Assembly: GCF_900625095.1 (NCBI RefSeq)
Contig: NZ_LR130760.1
Location: 2,546,427 to 2,610,426 of the forward strand
DNA length: 64,000 bases
Direction of reading: 5' to 3'
DNA from: Acinetobacter ihumii
GTDB taxonomy: Bacteria; Pseudomonadota; Gammaproteobacteria; Pseudomonadales; Moraxellaceae
This document shows positions 17,601 to 27,840 of this stretch, in pieces (within the stretch, counting starts at the first letter, position 1; every line of letters begins with the position of its first letter). The notes beneath the pieces are model-generated. The model was not told the DNA's origin. It worked only from the letters and a program-made list of their open reading frames with translations, and ran no database searches. A program made the translations under genes and the position numbers.

Positions 17601-19391
17601 TTACATCGCTTCAGGTGCGGATACACCCAATAACGCTAAGCCATTACGCAAGACTTGCTGCACATTCATAGAGAGTAATAAACGTGCTTGAGTGAGTTCT
17701 GCATCGTCATTTAACACTTTGTGTTCATTGTACCAGCCATGAAATAATGCCGCTAACTCTTTCAAATAGTTGCCAATTTGATGTGGCTCATAAGCATTTG
17801 CTGCACGAACGATAATATCTGGATAGGCTGCAAGTTTCGACAGAATTTCTGTTTCAGCCTCAAGTTCCAAACGTGAAGCATATTGACGTGCCGAAACTGC
17901 ATCGAAATTCACATCTGTTGTCGCGGCTTTTTCTAACATACGGCAGATTCGTGCATGTGCATATTGAATGTAATATACGGCATTGTCTTTGCTTTGTGAT
18001 ACTGCGAGGTCTAAGTCAAAGTCGATATGTTGTTCAGATTTACGCATCACATAATAGAAACGTGCGGCATCATTACCGACTTCTTGACGTAATTCACGTA
18101 AGGTGACAAATTGCCCTGAACGTGAAGACATTTGCACCATTTCACCGCCACGCCATAGGCTGACAAACTGAACCAAAAGTACCGTGAGTTTGGCAGAATC
18201 ATAACCCATCGCATCAATTGCAGCTTTAACACGCGCAATATAACCGTGGTGATCAGAACCCCAGATATCTACAATATGCGTGTAACCCCGTTGTAATTTA
18301 TCCAGATGGTAGGCGATATCAGAAGCAAAATAGGTGGTTTGTCCATTGCGACGTTTCACCACACGGTCTTTTTCATCACCAAATTCAGTCGATTTAAACC
18401 AGATATTGCCGTCTTTTTCATAGAGAAAACCACGTTGGTCTAAAGTCTGTAATGCTTCCTCAATTTTATCAACCAGTGATGCTTCACTAAACCAGCGATC
18501 AAATGTCACCCCAAAGTCGGCAAGGTCATCCTTAATATCATCCAGAATGGCTTTTAATGCCGCTTGATGGAAGACTCGATAGGCCTCACCTAGTAATTGT
18601 TGTGAATTGGCAATTAAGCCATCAATATGTTTTTCTTTATCACCAGAAAGCACCACTTTATTGCCTTCTGCATCAAGTTCAGCGGCATATTGCACATCTT
18701 CTGGCACGTTATTATAAACATCATTGACATTGCGAACATGCGCATCAGCATCTTTATCAATAATGCTTTGTGCGATTTCCTTGACGTAATCACCTTGATA
18801 GGCATTTTTTGGAAAGACCAGTGATTGACCTTGAAGTTCTAAATAACGTAAATAAGTCGATGTCGCCAAAATATCCATTTGACGACCTGCATCATTAACA
18901 TAATATTCGCGGTCAACTTTGGCACCCGTTGCTTCTAATAAGTTAGCAACAGTCATACCATACGCTGCACCTCGACCATGACCAACGTGTAAGCTTGAGG
19001 TCGGGTTGGCAGAGACAAATTCCACCTGAATTTTTTGCGCAGCATTGACCTGACTACGCCCAAATTGATCTTTTTGCGCCTGAATCTGATCAAGTACGGC
19101 ATAACGCTGATCGGCATTTAAGAAAAAGTTGATAAAACCCGGACCTGCAATTTCAGCCTTGCTAATGTCAGCCACTTCTGGCAAATGCGCCAAGACTTTT
19201 TCGGCCAAATCGCGTGGTTTCATACCCGCAGCCTTTGCGCCCACCATCGCAATGTTGGAAGCAAAGTCACCATGACTTCGGTCTTTGGTTCGGGTTAACA
19301 CACTGTTGTTAGTCCAATCCGAAGGAAGAATCCCTGCTTGCTGAAGAGATTGCACGGCATGATCAAGAGCTGCTTGTATGGCGGTGTTCAT
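17601..19391 (-). CDS. argS: Arginyl-tRNA synthetase
   Basis: This 596-aa class I synthetase charges tRNA-Arg. The N-terminal ArgRS domain is followed by VSANPTSSLHVGHGRGAAYG, where HVGH is the HIGH motif, and by MSSRSG in the KMSKS position, typical for ArgRS. The C-terminal anticodon-binding DALR domain ends LLGVSAPEAM, as ArgRS proteins commonly end near -MG/-AM. The start codon at 19391 has only a weak Shine-Dalgarno (TAGATAGAT). The SPOR gene lies downstream, probably in the same transcript. Confidence 0.97.
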   Translation of the reverse strand: MNTAIQAALDHAVQSLQQAGILPSDWTNNSVLTRTKDRSHGDFASNIAMVGAKAAGMKPRDLAEKVLAHLPEVADISKAEIAGPGFINFFLNADQRYAVLDQIQAQKDQFGRSQVNAAQKIQVEFVSANPTSSLHVGHGRGAAYGMTVANLLEATGAKVDREYYVNDAGRQMDILATSTYLRYLELQGQSLVFPKNAYQGDYVKEIAQSIIDKDADAHVRNVNDVYNNVPEDVQYAAELDAEGNKVVLSGDKEKHIDGLIANSQQLLGEAYRVFHQAALKAILDDIKDDLADFGVTFDRWFSEASLVDKIEEALQTLDQRGFLYEKDGNIWFKSTEFGDEKDRVVKRRNGQTTYFASDIAYHLDKLQRGYTHIVDIWGSDHHGYIARVKAAIDAMGYDSAKLTVLLVQFVSLWRGGEMVQMSSRSGQFVTLRELRQEVGNDAARFYYVMRKSEQHIDFDLDLAVSQSKDNAVYYIQYAHARICRMLEKAATTDVNFDAVSARQYASRLELEAETEILSKLAAYPDIIVRAANAYEPHQIGNYLKELAALFHGWYNEHKVLNDDAELTQARLLLSMNVQQVLRNGLALLGVSAPEAM

Positions 19392-20149
19392 ATCTATCTA
19401 AAACGAATGTTCGCGGAAAAACGCTAAATATAGCAAATTTTGTCCGCTTTAGGTGAGGCTGTTTGATCTCTAAATTGATTTAATTGAAATACAAGGGCTG
19501 ATCGCAATTCTCAACGATTTGCTTTGTGAGTATTGCTGACTGGAAATAGATTTTTTTACAATTCAGCATGTTGATTTTTAACAGGATATAAATGCTTTAC
19601 ATAATAAATTTTGATGGTTTTAGCGCTAGCCCAATTTTTTAAAGATCTCACGATTTTCGCTTGAATACAGCTAAAGGATTTAAATAGTTTTTATTTTTGA
19701 GGAGAAATTGAGTTTGTCTGAGTTTCTGATTGTATCGTTAAAATTCTTTCATCTTCGGCATCCACCTTATAGAAGTAGTATCTTCAAGCAATTATTTGAG
19801 TCAACTTTTGCTATTCCTAAACATTGTTTGACCTTCTGTTAATGTACATTTGAGATCAAGTCAGGACATTATAAAAATGAAGAATTTAAAAGAGACAAGC
19901 GCATCACCACTACGAAAATTCCAAATTCTGCTCACTATCATAGCCAAAAATATGGATTGGATTTAATGCGACAGCGTAAACAATAGCTAAAAGAGTGTAT
20001 AAAAAAACATCTTATTTGAGCATAAAATGTTATCCATAGCATTATCAATTTTGGAAATACCTATTTGCTGAAAAAACAGCGTAAGCTATGTCAAACTGAT
20101 GACATGCATACATAACCTGTGGGGATGCTCCCCAACAATGAGATAGGCA
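19392..20149. other. Intergenic region of about 760 bp between argS and maeA
   Basis: No gene is supported. One stop-free run of 47 codons on the plus strand (19843-19986) reads FEIKSGHYKNEEFKRDK, later HYHSQKYGLDLMRQRKQ. It has no start and may be a relic of a lost gene; I do not recognise it. The rest is AT-rich and must hold the argS and maeA promoters. Confidence 0.45.
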
Positions 20150-21850
20150 ATGACCGCTGAAAATACCACCAAAAAACATCCCCTCTATATTCCTTATGCT
20201 GGTTTTACCCTTCTGGAACTCCCACTACTCAACAAGGGTTCTGCATTTACACAAGATGAACGACGCCATTTCAACTTAAACGGTTTACTGCCTCATGTTA
20301 TCGAAACCATTGAAGAACAGAGTCAGCGTTCGTATCAACAGTTCACGGCATTTAATGATGCGATCAATAAGCATATTTATTTACGAAATATTCAGGACAC
20401 CAACGAAACCCTATTTTATCGTTTAATTGAAGATCATTTAGAAGAAATGATGCCGATTATTTATACACCTACGGTGGGAGAGGCTTGCCAGCGATTCTCG
20501 GATATTTATCGCCGTCATCGTGGGGTTTTTATGTCCTATACTGATCGTGAAAATATTGATGATATTCTGCAAAACATTAATCGACGTAATGTCAAAGTCA
20601 TTGTGATTACAGACGGTGAGCGCATTTTAGGTCTAGGTGATCAAGGCATTGGTGGAATGGGTATTCCAATTGGAAAATTGTCACTTTATACCGCATGTGG
20701 TGGTATTAGCCCTGCCTATACCTTACCGATTACCATTGATGTGGGAACCAATAATCAACAACTTTTAAATGATCCATTGTATATGGGCTGGCGTCAGCCA
20801 CGTATTAGCGGTGATGAATACTATAATTTTATTGATCAAGTATTAACTGGAATTCGTCGTCGTTGGCCACATGCCTTGATCCAGTTTGAAGATTTTGCAC
20901 AAAACAATGCGATGCCGTTATTGAGTAAATATCGCGATAAATTCTGCTGTTTTAATGATGATATTCAAGGTACTGCTGCGGTTTCGGTCGGAAGTTTAAT
21001 CGCTGCAAGTCGTGCGGCAGGCAAACAATTGAAAGATCAAATTGTGACTTTTTTGGGTGCAGGCTCGGCGGGTTGTGGGATCGCTGAACAAATTATTGCG
21101 CAAATGGTGGCAGAAGGCTTAACTGATGAACAAGCGCGCGCGCGAGTGTTTATGGTGGATCGCTTTGGTTTGATTACTGAAAATCAGCCGAATTTACTGG
21201 ATTTTCAACGTAAATTGGCTCAAAAAGCCGATGTGGTTTCACGTTGGGGAAATGTAGAGGACGTGATTTCTTTACTGGATGTGGTGAAACATGCCAAGCC
21301 AACAGTGTTAATCGGTGTTTCAGGTCAACCCGGTTTATTTACCCAGGAAGTGATCGAAGCATTAAGTCAAAATGCTGCCACGCCCATCGTAATGCCATTA
21401 TCAAATCCAACATCACGTGTAGAAGCAGTGCCATCTGACATTATTCAGTGGACGAAAGGGCAGGCACTCATTGCGACAGGCAGTCCATTTGCACCAGTGA
21501 ATTATCAAGGTAAATTGTACAACATCGCACAATGCAATAATTCTTACATTTTTCCGGGTATTGGTTTGGGTGTGATTGCCTCAGGTGCCAAACGAGTCAC
21601 GAATAATATGTTGATGGCATCCAGTAATGCATTGGCAGACTGCTCGCCATTATTAAAAGATGCCGATGCAGACCTTCTTCCACCGATTGCAGATATTCAA
21701 AAAGTATCTCGCGTGATTGCGCTTAAAGTGGCGCAGGCAGCCATCGCAGATGGTGTCGCAGTTCCATTAACGGATGAGCAAATTCAAAGCAATATTGAAA
21801 AAGAGTTCTGGCAACCTGAATATCGAACCTACAAACGCGTCCCATTTTAA
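20150..21850 (+). CDS. maeA: NAD-dependent malic enzyme (malate dehydrogenase, decarboxylating)
   Basis: The 566-aa protein converts malate to pyruvate and CO2 with NAD. It has the malic enzyme signatures: [19 protein letters not shown] near residue 105, the [15 protein letters not shown] segment, the metal-binding FEDFAQNNA ... [11 protein letters not shown], and a Rossmann [15 protein letters not shown]. The length and the FEDF-x-x-x-N-A / NDDIQGT arrangement match the SfcA/MaeA type rather than the shorter plus-phosphotransacetylase MaeB type. A terminator follows. No co-transcribed partner is seen. Confidence 0.95.
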   Translation: MTAENTTKKHPLYIPYAGFTLLELPLLNKGSAFTQDERRHFNLNGLLPHVIETIEEQSQRSYQQFTAFNDAINKHIYLRNIQDTNETLFYRLIEDHLEEMMPIIYTPTVGEACQRFSDIYRRHRGVFMSYTDRENIDDILQNINRRNVKVIVITDGERILGLGDQGIGGMGIPIGKLSLYTACGGISPAYTLPITIDVGTNNQQLLNDPLYMGWRQPRISGDEYYNFIDQVLTGIRRRWPHALIQFEDFAQNNAMPLLSKYRDKFCCFNDDIQGTAAVSVGSLIAASRAAGKQLKDQIVTFLGAGSAGCGIAEQIIAQMVAEGLTDEQARARVFMVDRFGLITENQPNLLDFQRKLAQKADVVSRWGNVEDVISLLDVVKHAKPTVLIGVSGQPGLFTQEVIEALSQNAATPIVMPLSNPTSRVEAVPSDIIQWTKGQALIATGSPFAPVNYQGKLYNIAQCNNSYIFPGIGLGVIASGAKRVTNNMLMASSNALADCSPLLKDADADLLPPIADIQKVSRVIALKVAQAAIADGVAVPLTDEQIQSNIEKEFWQPEYRTYKRVPF

Positions 21851-21886
21851 CTTCGATTTATTTTTAAAGTAGAAGATGTGATCATT

Positions 21887-21912
21887 AAAAAAGAGCTCCG
21901 GCTCTTTTTTTT
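21887..21912 (+). terminator. Rho-independent terminator of maeA
   Basis: AAAAAGAGC and GCTCTTTTTT pair around a short TCCG loop with an eight-T tail. Confidence 0.88.
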
Positions 21913-22012
21913 GTGGAGGGAAAATATACAAAAAAACAACTAGACTGTGCGTTCTGTATTTTTTAAACTTACGCGCGATTTATATCACTAAAACTAAAAA
22001 TGAAGAAAGAAG

Positions 22013-24865
22013 ATGCTAACTAATATTTATAGTGTTATGGAGCAGTGGGGTCTAGGAACTTTAAAACGTGCCCTTCATGTGCAATTTAGTCATCCTGTGC
22101 TGAATACACAGGTTTTTTTGCAGCGTATTGAAGGGCAACATAAACTCAATGATGGTCTAAATATTGAATTAACTTGCTTATCAAATAATGCACATATTGC
22201 GTTGAAACAATTTATTGGCTGTCAAGTGATGGTCGATCAAGTCAATGATCTGGGGCAATTTACGAGAACATCGGGAATTATTACCCAAGCCAGTCAAGGC
22301 CTGAGTGATGGTGCATTGACTCTTTATACGCTTACTTTGCAGGATCCTACAGCACTCTGGCACAAACGGCGTAATAGTCGTGTGTTTATGAATAAAAGTG
22401 TAGTCGAGATTACGGAGATTTTATTTAAGGAGTGGCAAACTAAAAGTCGATTGTTTGCTGCAAGTTTGACACTTGATTTGAGTGGACTGAGTCAAAGCTA
22501 TGATATTCGCCCATTTAGTATGCAAAATAACGAAACTGATCATGAGTTTTTGACCCGACTCTGGCGTAGCGAGGGTATTAATTGGCTGATCGATGAACAA
22601 AATAATATCGTTGTACATGCGCTACAGGAGATTGCACCGCAGAAACTACGATTGATTGATGATCAACAGCATTTTACTGCAATGAGTCGTGGTGTTATTC
22701 GTTTTCACCGTAGTGATGCGACAGAATATTTTGACAGCATGATTAGTTTGGTGGCACATCGCCAACTACAATCGACAGCGGCTTATATACAACGCTGGCA
22801 AGCTGATGGACTCACACAGGATGAAGGTAGTGGTTCGGTATTGAGTGCTCACCTACATAGTGATCAGCACAGCAATGAAAGCTTAAGTCTAGAACAGGCT
22901 TGGTCTATCGGGGCGGCGTGGACTGCGGATCTTACGGGTTCAGATCAGGCCACGCCTTCTGGCTCACAACAAATTGAACGGCTCAATCAAAATTTAAGCG
23001 CTTATCAGGAAATTCAAGCTAAATATTTTAAAGCCAAAACGACGGTGCGCGATGCTCAAGTCGGCTACTGGTTTGAACTGACTGGACATCCAGAAATTGA
23101 TCAACACACGACGAATGATCGACAATTTCTAATTTATGAAAAACGCTTTTATAACCAGAATAATTTACCTAAAGACATTCAACAACAAGTTGAGCATTTG
23201 AAGCCTAGAGTGGCATTTTTCTCACGTCAAACGGATGAACGTCAAGGTAATGAGCTGACGCTAATACGCCGTCAGATTAAAGTTGTCCCTGAATATCAGC
23301 CATTACAACATCGACCACTGGCTTATCCGCAGCGTGCGCGTGTGGTAGGACCTGAAAATGAAGAAATTTATGTGGATGAATGGGGGCGAATCAAAGTTCA
23401 CTTTCTGTTTACCCGAGATCAGGATCATGCGCATGATGGTGGCGCAGGTGCCAATGAGAATGACGCAGATTCCGCTTGGGTCGATGTGCTGACACCGTGG
23501 GCTGGCGAAGGATATGGAGCGAGATTTTTACCACGTGTTGGTGAATTGGTGGTCATTGACTTTTTTGATGGCGATGTCGATCGACCATTTGTAATGGGTC
23601 GAATCCATGAAGCGCAACGTTCACCCACAAAATTCGATGTAAAAGGACAATTACCCGCGACCCGAAATTTGAGCGGTATTCGTTCGCAAGAGGTGGCTGG
23701 CTCAGGCTTTAACCAGCTTCGTTTTGATGATACCACTGGGCAAATCAGTACCCAGTTACACAGTAGTCATGGTGCTAGTCAGTTGAATCTAGGTAATTTA
23801 AGTCACCCTAAACAACAGGAAAGCAGTCAAGGTCGTGGTGAAGGTTTTGAACTGCGTACTGATCAATGGGGGGCGCTGCGTGCAGGTGAGGGACTCTATA
23901 TGACCACACATCAACAGCAACAAGCGCAAGGTCAGCATCTGGATGCCCAAGAAACAATCCAGCAAATCCAAGTTAACTTAAATAATGCAAACGCTTTAAG
24001 TGAAGTGGCTGAAAACCAGCAGACGGATCCACTTGAAGTATTGCACAACCTCAAAAGTTTTTTAGAACAGATTGAACAACAAGACCAAGACAAAGCTGCG
24101 GCATTTAAACAAGCCTTAATGATTTTAAGTGCACCTAGCAGTATTGCCCTGAGTAGTCATGAGGATATTCACTTAAGTGCAGATGGGCAGATTAGCCATA
24201 GTGCAGGTAATAGCATTAATCTGAGTACTCAAAAAAATCTGATTGCACATGCTAGTGACAAGATCAGCCTGTTTGCAGCACAGCAGGGAGCGAAGTTGTA
24301 TGCAGGCAAAGGTAAGATTGAGATACAAGCACAAGGGGATGGAGTAGACCTGATTGCGCGTAAGAGTGTACAGATTATTTCGACGGAGGATAAGATTGAA
24401 ATCACTAGTCCTAAAAAGATTGTACTCACCGCAGGCGGTTCTCAGCTTAGGATTAATGCTGATGGTATATTTTTAACCACAGGTGCTAAGTTTGAGAGTA
24501 AGGCTGGGCAGCATTTGTTTATGGGGGGGGCTAAGATTTCATATGAGATGCCACAACTTCCAAATATTGCTTTGTATAGTAATAAGTTGGATGTTTATGA
24601 TTTATTTTGGGAGAGCGATTTTAGTCAGCTTAGTTATAAAGCTTTTGTACAGGGAACTAATTCATTTACTTCGGGCTCAATAGATGAACATGGTCGTACA
24701 GGGAAAATTAGTACCCCAGACCCAACAAAAGTCCAAGTTCTGGTTGGTTCTAATGATGAATGGAGGTTAATCATTGATAGTTTTGATGAAGATGATTTTT
24801 TGACAGATCAAAATGTGAATGACTCAGAAGTAGATAATAATGTAGAAGGTCGGGATTGGAAATGA
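22013..24865 (+). CDS. vgrG: T6SS spike protein VgrG with C-terminal extension
   Basis: The 950-aa protein has a gp27-like hub (residues about 20-330, containing YDIRPFSMQNNETDHEFLTRLW, the VgrG signature) and a gp5-like OB-fold near 440-540 (DEWGRIKVHFLF, then GARFLPRVGELVVIDFFDGD). A DUF2345 beta-helix follows (about 690-840; SIALSSHEDIHLSADG, LTAGGSQLRI). It ends in a 100-residue tail that looks like a transthyretin-type domain (SGSIDEHGRTGKISTPD). Such a tail usually loads a specific effector. The stop overlaps the effector ATG by 4 bases. GAAAGAAG precedes the start. No other T6SS genes are in the window. Confidence 0.95.
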   Translation: MLTNIYSVMEQWGLGTLKRALHVQFSHPVLNTQVFLQRIEGQHKLNDGLNIELTCLSNNAHIALKQFIGCQVMVDQVNDLGQFTRTSGIITQASQGLSDGALTLYTLTLQDPTALWHKRRNSRVFMNKSVVEITEILFKEWQTKSRLFAASLTLDLSGLSQSYDIRPFSMQNNETDHEFLTRLWRSEGINWLIDEQNNIVVHALQEIAPQKLRLIDDQQHFTAMSRGVIRFHRSDATEYFDSMISLVAHRQLQSTAAYIQRWQADGLTQDEGSGSVLSAHLHSDQHSNESLSLEQAWSIGAAWTADLTGSDQATPSGSQQIERLNQNLSAYQEIQAKYFKAKTTVRDAQVGYWFELTGHPEIDQHTTNDRQFLIYEKRFYNQNNLPKDIQQQVEHLKPRVAFFSRQTDERQGNELTLIRRQIKVVPEYQPLQHRPLAYPQRARVVGPENEEIYVDEWGRIKVHFLFTRDQDHAHDGGAGANENDADSAWVDVLTPWAGEGYGARFLPRVGELVVIDFFDGDVDRPFVMGRIHEAQRSPTKFDVKGQLPATRNLSGIRSQEVAGSGFNQLRFDDTTGQISTQLHSSHGASQLNLGNLSHPKQQESSQGRGEGFELRTDQWGALRAGEGLYMTTHQQQQAQGQHLDAQETIQQIQVNLNNANALSEVAENQQTDPLEVLHNLKSFLEQIEQQDQDKAAAFKQALMILSAPSSIALSSHEDIHLSADGQISHSAGNSINLSTQKNLIAHASDKISLFAAQQGAKLYAGKGKIEIQAQGDGVDLIARKSVQIISTEDKIEITSPKKIVLTAGGSQLRINADGIFLTTGAKFESKAGQHLFMGGAKISYEMPQLPNIALYSNKLDVYDLFWESDFSQLSYKAFVQGTNSFTSGSIDEHGRTGKISTPDPTKVQVLVGSNDEWRLIIDSFDEDDFLTDQNVNDSEVDNNVEGRDWK

Positions 24866-27042
24866 ATAAAAAATCATTAGTGACCATACAAATTCTAGAC
24901 TTATTTGGTTGTCCAATCTCAAAAGCACAATATGAAGTAAAAAATCAGAGAACTGGGCAAGTTATTGCTGCTGGAGCAACAAATGCTTCAGGATGTATCG
25001 TTGAAATTAGCCGAGATAAAGGTACGGCTTTGGATGTTTATATTAAAAGTATGTTTAATGGTTTAATGGTCAAGGTACAAAGTTTTGTAATGTCTAGAGA
25101 TCGAATGCTCGTAAAAATTACAAGCCCAAAAGTTATGATTGATCTAAAAACATTATTAAATCAAGGAGGTAATGGGCAATATAAAAGAAAAACCCATGTT
25201 GTAAAAAAGGACGAAACTTTATTTGAAATAGCCCAAAAAAATCATACGACTGTTCGAGCATTAGAGTGTTTGAATAAAATAGATGACCCCAATAAGATTA
25301 TTGTTGGTCAAGTTATTAAATTACCAGTAAATATTCCTGCTACAGGAAATAATTCACATCAAGAAAAAGCTAAACAGACCACTCAGCAGAGAACACAACC
25401 TTCGGCTAGCAGCACTAAAACAAAAGCACCACAGACTCCACCTGTAAGGCCATCGAGTACAACACCTCAGAAAAAGCAGGAAGAAGGAATTTTTGGAGCA
25501 AATTTTGGCAGTAAAGTCCTCGACCAAGTGAATGAGCTTTATGAAGAAGGTAAAAAAACGCTGAATGAAGCTACAAACGCTGCTTCCAAGATATTGACGG
25601 TTGATGATCGCAGTCAAGAAGGTGGAACACCTAAAGCAGATGCTCCAAATTTATGTAAAACCAATCCGCAATGTATTTCAAGTGGTAAGAGTGAGCTTAT
25701 TCGAGAAGTGAATATTCGTTTGGCTGGCTTTGGTGGAGCTTTACCTACAGATGAATTCACTGAGTTGACTGCAAAATGTATTAAGCAATTCCAACGGGAT
25801 TATATGGGAGTCCCTGAAACAGGAAAGATTTGTGGCTCAGTATTAGTAGCGTTAGATAAATTTTATGAAGAATACCCTGTCGCAGGTTTTATGGGGAAAG
25901 CTGCTTGTAATTGTGGCAAATGTTCGGGCTTTGGTAATGGTAATATGGGCATTCCATCTGGTTCAAATAAAGCAAATGAATATCCAGGATTACACCGAAG
26001 TCTAATTTGGATATTAAAGGCTATAAATTTTTATTTAAAAAATGAATTTAAGGAAAAGAAAATCGAAGTGGCTTATATAGAGTCTGGTTATAGATGTATT
26101 GAAAATAATAAAAAACATGGAAGAGCAACAGTAAATCATATGGGGTTGGCTTTGGATATTCATTTTAATAAGGATGGAAAAAGGACTCGTGAAGTCAATG
26201 ATATGGAATTTATTCGTAAAGAAATTATGATTAAAAAAATGGGAGCATCTGAAAATAGAGAGCTCAATAAAATTTATTTAGAACCAAAAGTTTTTAATAG
26301 TGGAGCTCAAGGAGCAACTACATGGGTACATTTTGACGTTACTAAATTCTCAACTATATATTTTAATGGAAATATTTTTCAAAAAACAATAGTTGAATTA
26401 AATGGCGTTAAAATGCTTGCTTTGGTAAACACTATGAAGGCTCCTAGTGTTTTAAGTTGTGGAGGGGGAGTATCAACACCAAAACTACATGATACTATAA
26501 TGGATGAATTAGTACTAAGTAATGATGATATTATAGATATTATGAAGGTGACTGAAACTGAGGTGATAAAGTTTAAAACAGAGAAATATTTTACTGATCA
26601 AGCTGCTGGTGTTGTAGATACTATTATGAATAGAGCCAAGTCTGGTGTATGGGGAAATAGTGTCAGAAGTGTAGTCAATGCTGATAGGCAGTTTTCTAAA
26701 ATTACAGGTCCTAAAAGTTTAGACCCTTATGGTAGTGTTGAGAAAATGCCAATATCGCACGTAAGTATAAGGATTAGGAATTTTGTTAATAACTATCTTA
26801 TAGAAAGAGCAAATGGTAAACTTTCCATCATTGGAGAAAATCTAAACTATGCAAATAAATATTATTCAGATGCAAAAAATAGAAAGGCATGGGTAGATAA
26901 ATTTCATGATGAAGCAGTAAAGAAAGGTATGATACTTGGTAATGGAACAGCCATACATGCTCATGGCACTACGACTGAACTAAGAAACAAAATGCCAAAA
27001 CCCTTTAAAATAGTTCTCCCTCAAGACTTCAAAGGAATTTAA
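24862..27042 (+). CDS. T6SS cell-wall effector: LysM, peptidoglycan-binding, M15-type and SleB-like domains
   Basis: The start at 24862 overlaps the vgrG stop (ATGA). The 726-aa protein has a beta-rich N-terminus, a LysM repeat (residues about 110-155, HVVKKDETLFEIAQKN), a Pro/Thr/Gln linker, and a peptidoglycan-binding-like domain (IREVNIRLAGFGGALPTDEF). An M15-type peptidase domain follows with SGYRC, HMGLALDIHF (H-x6-D) and WVHFDV. The C-terminal domain (DQAAGVVDTIMNRAKSGVWG, VVNADRQFSKI) resembles SleB-type cell-wall hydrolases. Together these predict cleavage of both peptide and glycan bonds of a target cell wall. The layout recalls the bifunctional Acinetobacter effector known as Tse4, as I remember it. 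AT content rises sharply here. Confidence 0.82.
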   Translation: MNKKSLVTIQILDLFGCPISKAQYEVKNQRTGQVIAAGATNASGCIVEISRDKGTALDVYIKSMFNGLMVKVQSFVMSRDRMLVKITSPKVMIDLKTLLNQGGNGQYKRKTHVVKKDETLFEIAQKNHTTVRALECLNKIDDPNKIIVGQVIKLPVNIPATGNNSHQEKAKQTTQQRTQPSASSTKTKAPQTPPVRPSSTTPQKKQEEGIFGANFGSKVLDQVNELYEEGKKTLNEATNAASKILTVDDRSQEGGTPKADAPNLCKTNPQCISSGKSELIREVNIRLAGFGGALPTDEFTELTAKCIKQFQRDYMGVPETGKICGSVLVALDKFYEEYPVAGFMGKAACNCGKCSGFGNGNMGIPSGSNKANEYPGLHRSLIWILKAINFYLKNEFKEKKIEVAYIESGYRCIENNKKHGRATVNHMGLALDIHFNKDGKRTREVNDMEFIRKEIMIKKMGASENRELNKIYLEPKVFNSGAQGATTWVHFDVTKFSTIYFNGNIFQKTIVELNGVKMLALVNTMKAPSVLSCGGGVSTPKLHDTIMDELVLSNDDIIDIMKVTETEVIKFKTEKYFTDQAAGVVDTIMNRAKSGVWGNSVRSVVNADRQFSKITGPKSLDPYGSVEKMPISHVSIRIRNFVNNYLIERANGKLSIIGENLNYANKYYSDAKNRKAWVDKFHDEAVKKGMILGNGTAIHAHGTTTELRNKMPKPFKIVLPQDFKGI

Positions 27043-27043
27043 T

Positions 27044-27772
27044 ATGTTTAGTAAATATGTAGTTGGTACCGGATTGGTATTATTGGCGTTTGGTTCAATA
27101 ATATCAGCATGTGCGGATAGCTCATCAGTAAATTGTAATAAAAGTAATGTTTATGAAAGTATACAATGTATAGAAAAGGAAAATAAAAAATTAATTGTTA
27201 AACTTGATAATGAAAAAAATAGAGAAAAAAATGATTATAATAAATGGATAAAAAAAATAAGAAATAATTGTGAGGGAAAAATAAGTCATATAGCTGGAGA
27301 AGGTGCGGGTTTAGTTAGAAATCAATGTTACAGAGATGAGTATTTATCTAGATTATCTTTTTTAACAACTGGGGGAACTTCGAAAGAAGAAAAAAATATA
27401 CATGGTTTGGTAGTAACACATTTGCCTTACAATTCAGTTGATCATTTCAAATGTCTTTTAAAGAAAGATATAAATAGTTGTTCTAAAGTTAATTTGGTGA
27501 GCTCATCTAATTTGATAAAATTTTATCCATCTATTTCTCCAAGTTATGGGGATGGTATTGTTCTTCCAGAAACAGAAAGTGGTAAACAAATTATTATTTC
27601 TCCATTTGAAGATAATGAGGATGAGGGTCCACAACTTGCTATTTTAATTATTAATACTTTTGGCGTAGAAGAAAAGGAATTTATTCCAGCAACTAAAAAT
27701 GTACTAATCGATAAGAATTATAATTTAACTTATATAGACGGTAATACAGAAAAACGAGTACAATTAAAATGA
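27044..27772 (+). CDS. Putative periplasmic immunity protein with LprI-like Cys pattern
   Basis: The 242-aa product begins with a signal sequence (VGTGLVLLAFGSIISACAD; the SAC may be a lipobox with Cys23). The next ~85 residues show C-x10-C, a coiled helix (KENKKLIVKLDNEKN), then W ... C ... G ... C ... R ... L. That Cys spacing is reminiscent of LprI/YecT (DUF1311) lysozyme-inhibitor-like domains. The remaining C-terminal half is beta-rich and not recognised. The start lies 1 base after the effector stop with AAAGGA inside the effector end, so expression is coupled. The position directly after a cell-wall effector makes it the likely self-protection protein. Confidence 0.7.
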   Translation: MFSKYVVGTGLVLLAFGSIISACADSSSVNCNKSNVYESIQCIEKENKKLIVKLDNEKNREKNDYNKWIKKIRNNCEGKISHIAGEGAGLVRNQCYRDEYLSRLSFLTTGGTSKEEKNIHGLVVTHLPYNSVDHFKCLLKKDINSCSKVNLVSSSNLIKFYPSISPSYGDGIVLPETESGKQIIISPFEDNEDEGPQLAILIINTFGVEEKEFIPATKNVLIDKNYNLTYIDGNTEKRVQLK

Positions 27773-27807
27773 TAATTTTATTTATATTCTAGTAAATATG
27801 TGAAATC

Positions 27808-27837
27808 AACCCGAACTTTGCTTAGTTCGGGTTTTTT
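27808..27837 (+). terminator. Terminator of the vgrG-effector-immunity operon
   Basis: AACCCGAACT and AGTTCGGGTT pair around TTGCTT and are followed by a six-T run. Confidence 0.9.
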
Positions 27838-27840
27838 GTA

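Noticed and set aside
19843..19986. Transposase remnant before maeA
   Set aside because: The 47-codon stretch has basic residues like some transposase ends, but it carries no catalytic motif and no terminal repeats, so I only note it as an unexplained relic.
25354..25617. Antisense ORF inside the T6SS effector
   Set aside because: It is Phe/Leu/Cys-rich shadow of the Pro/Thr/Gln linker and has no ribosome binding site.
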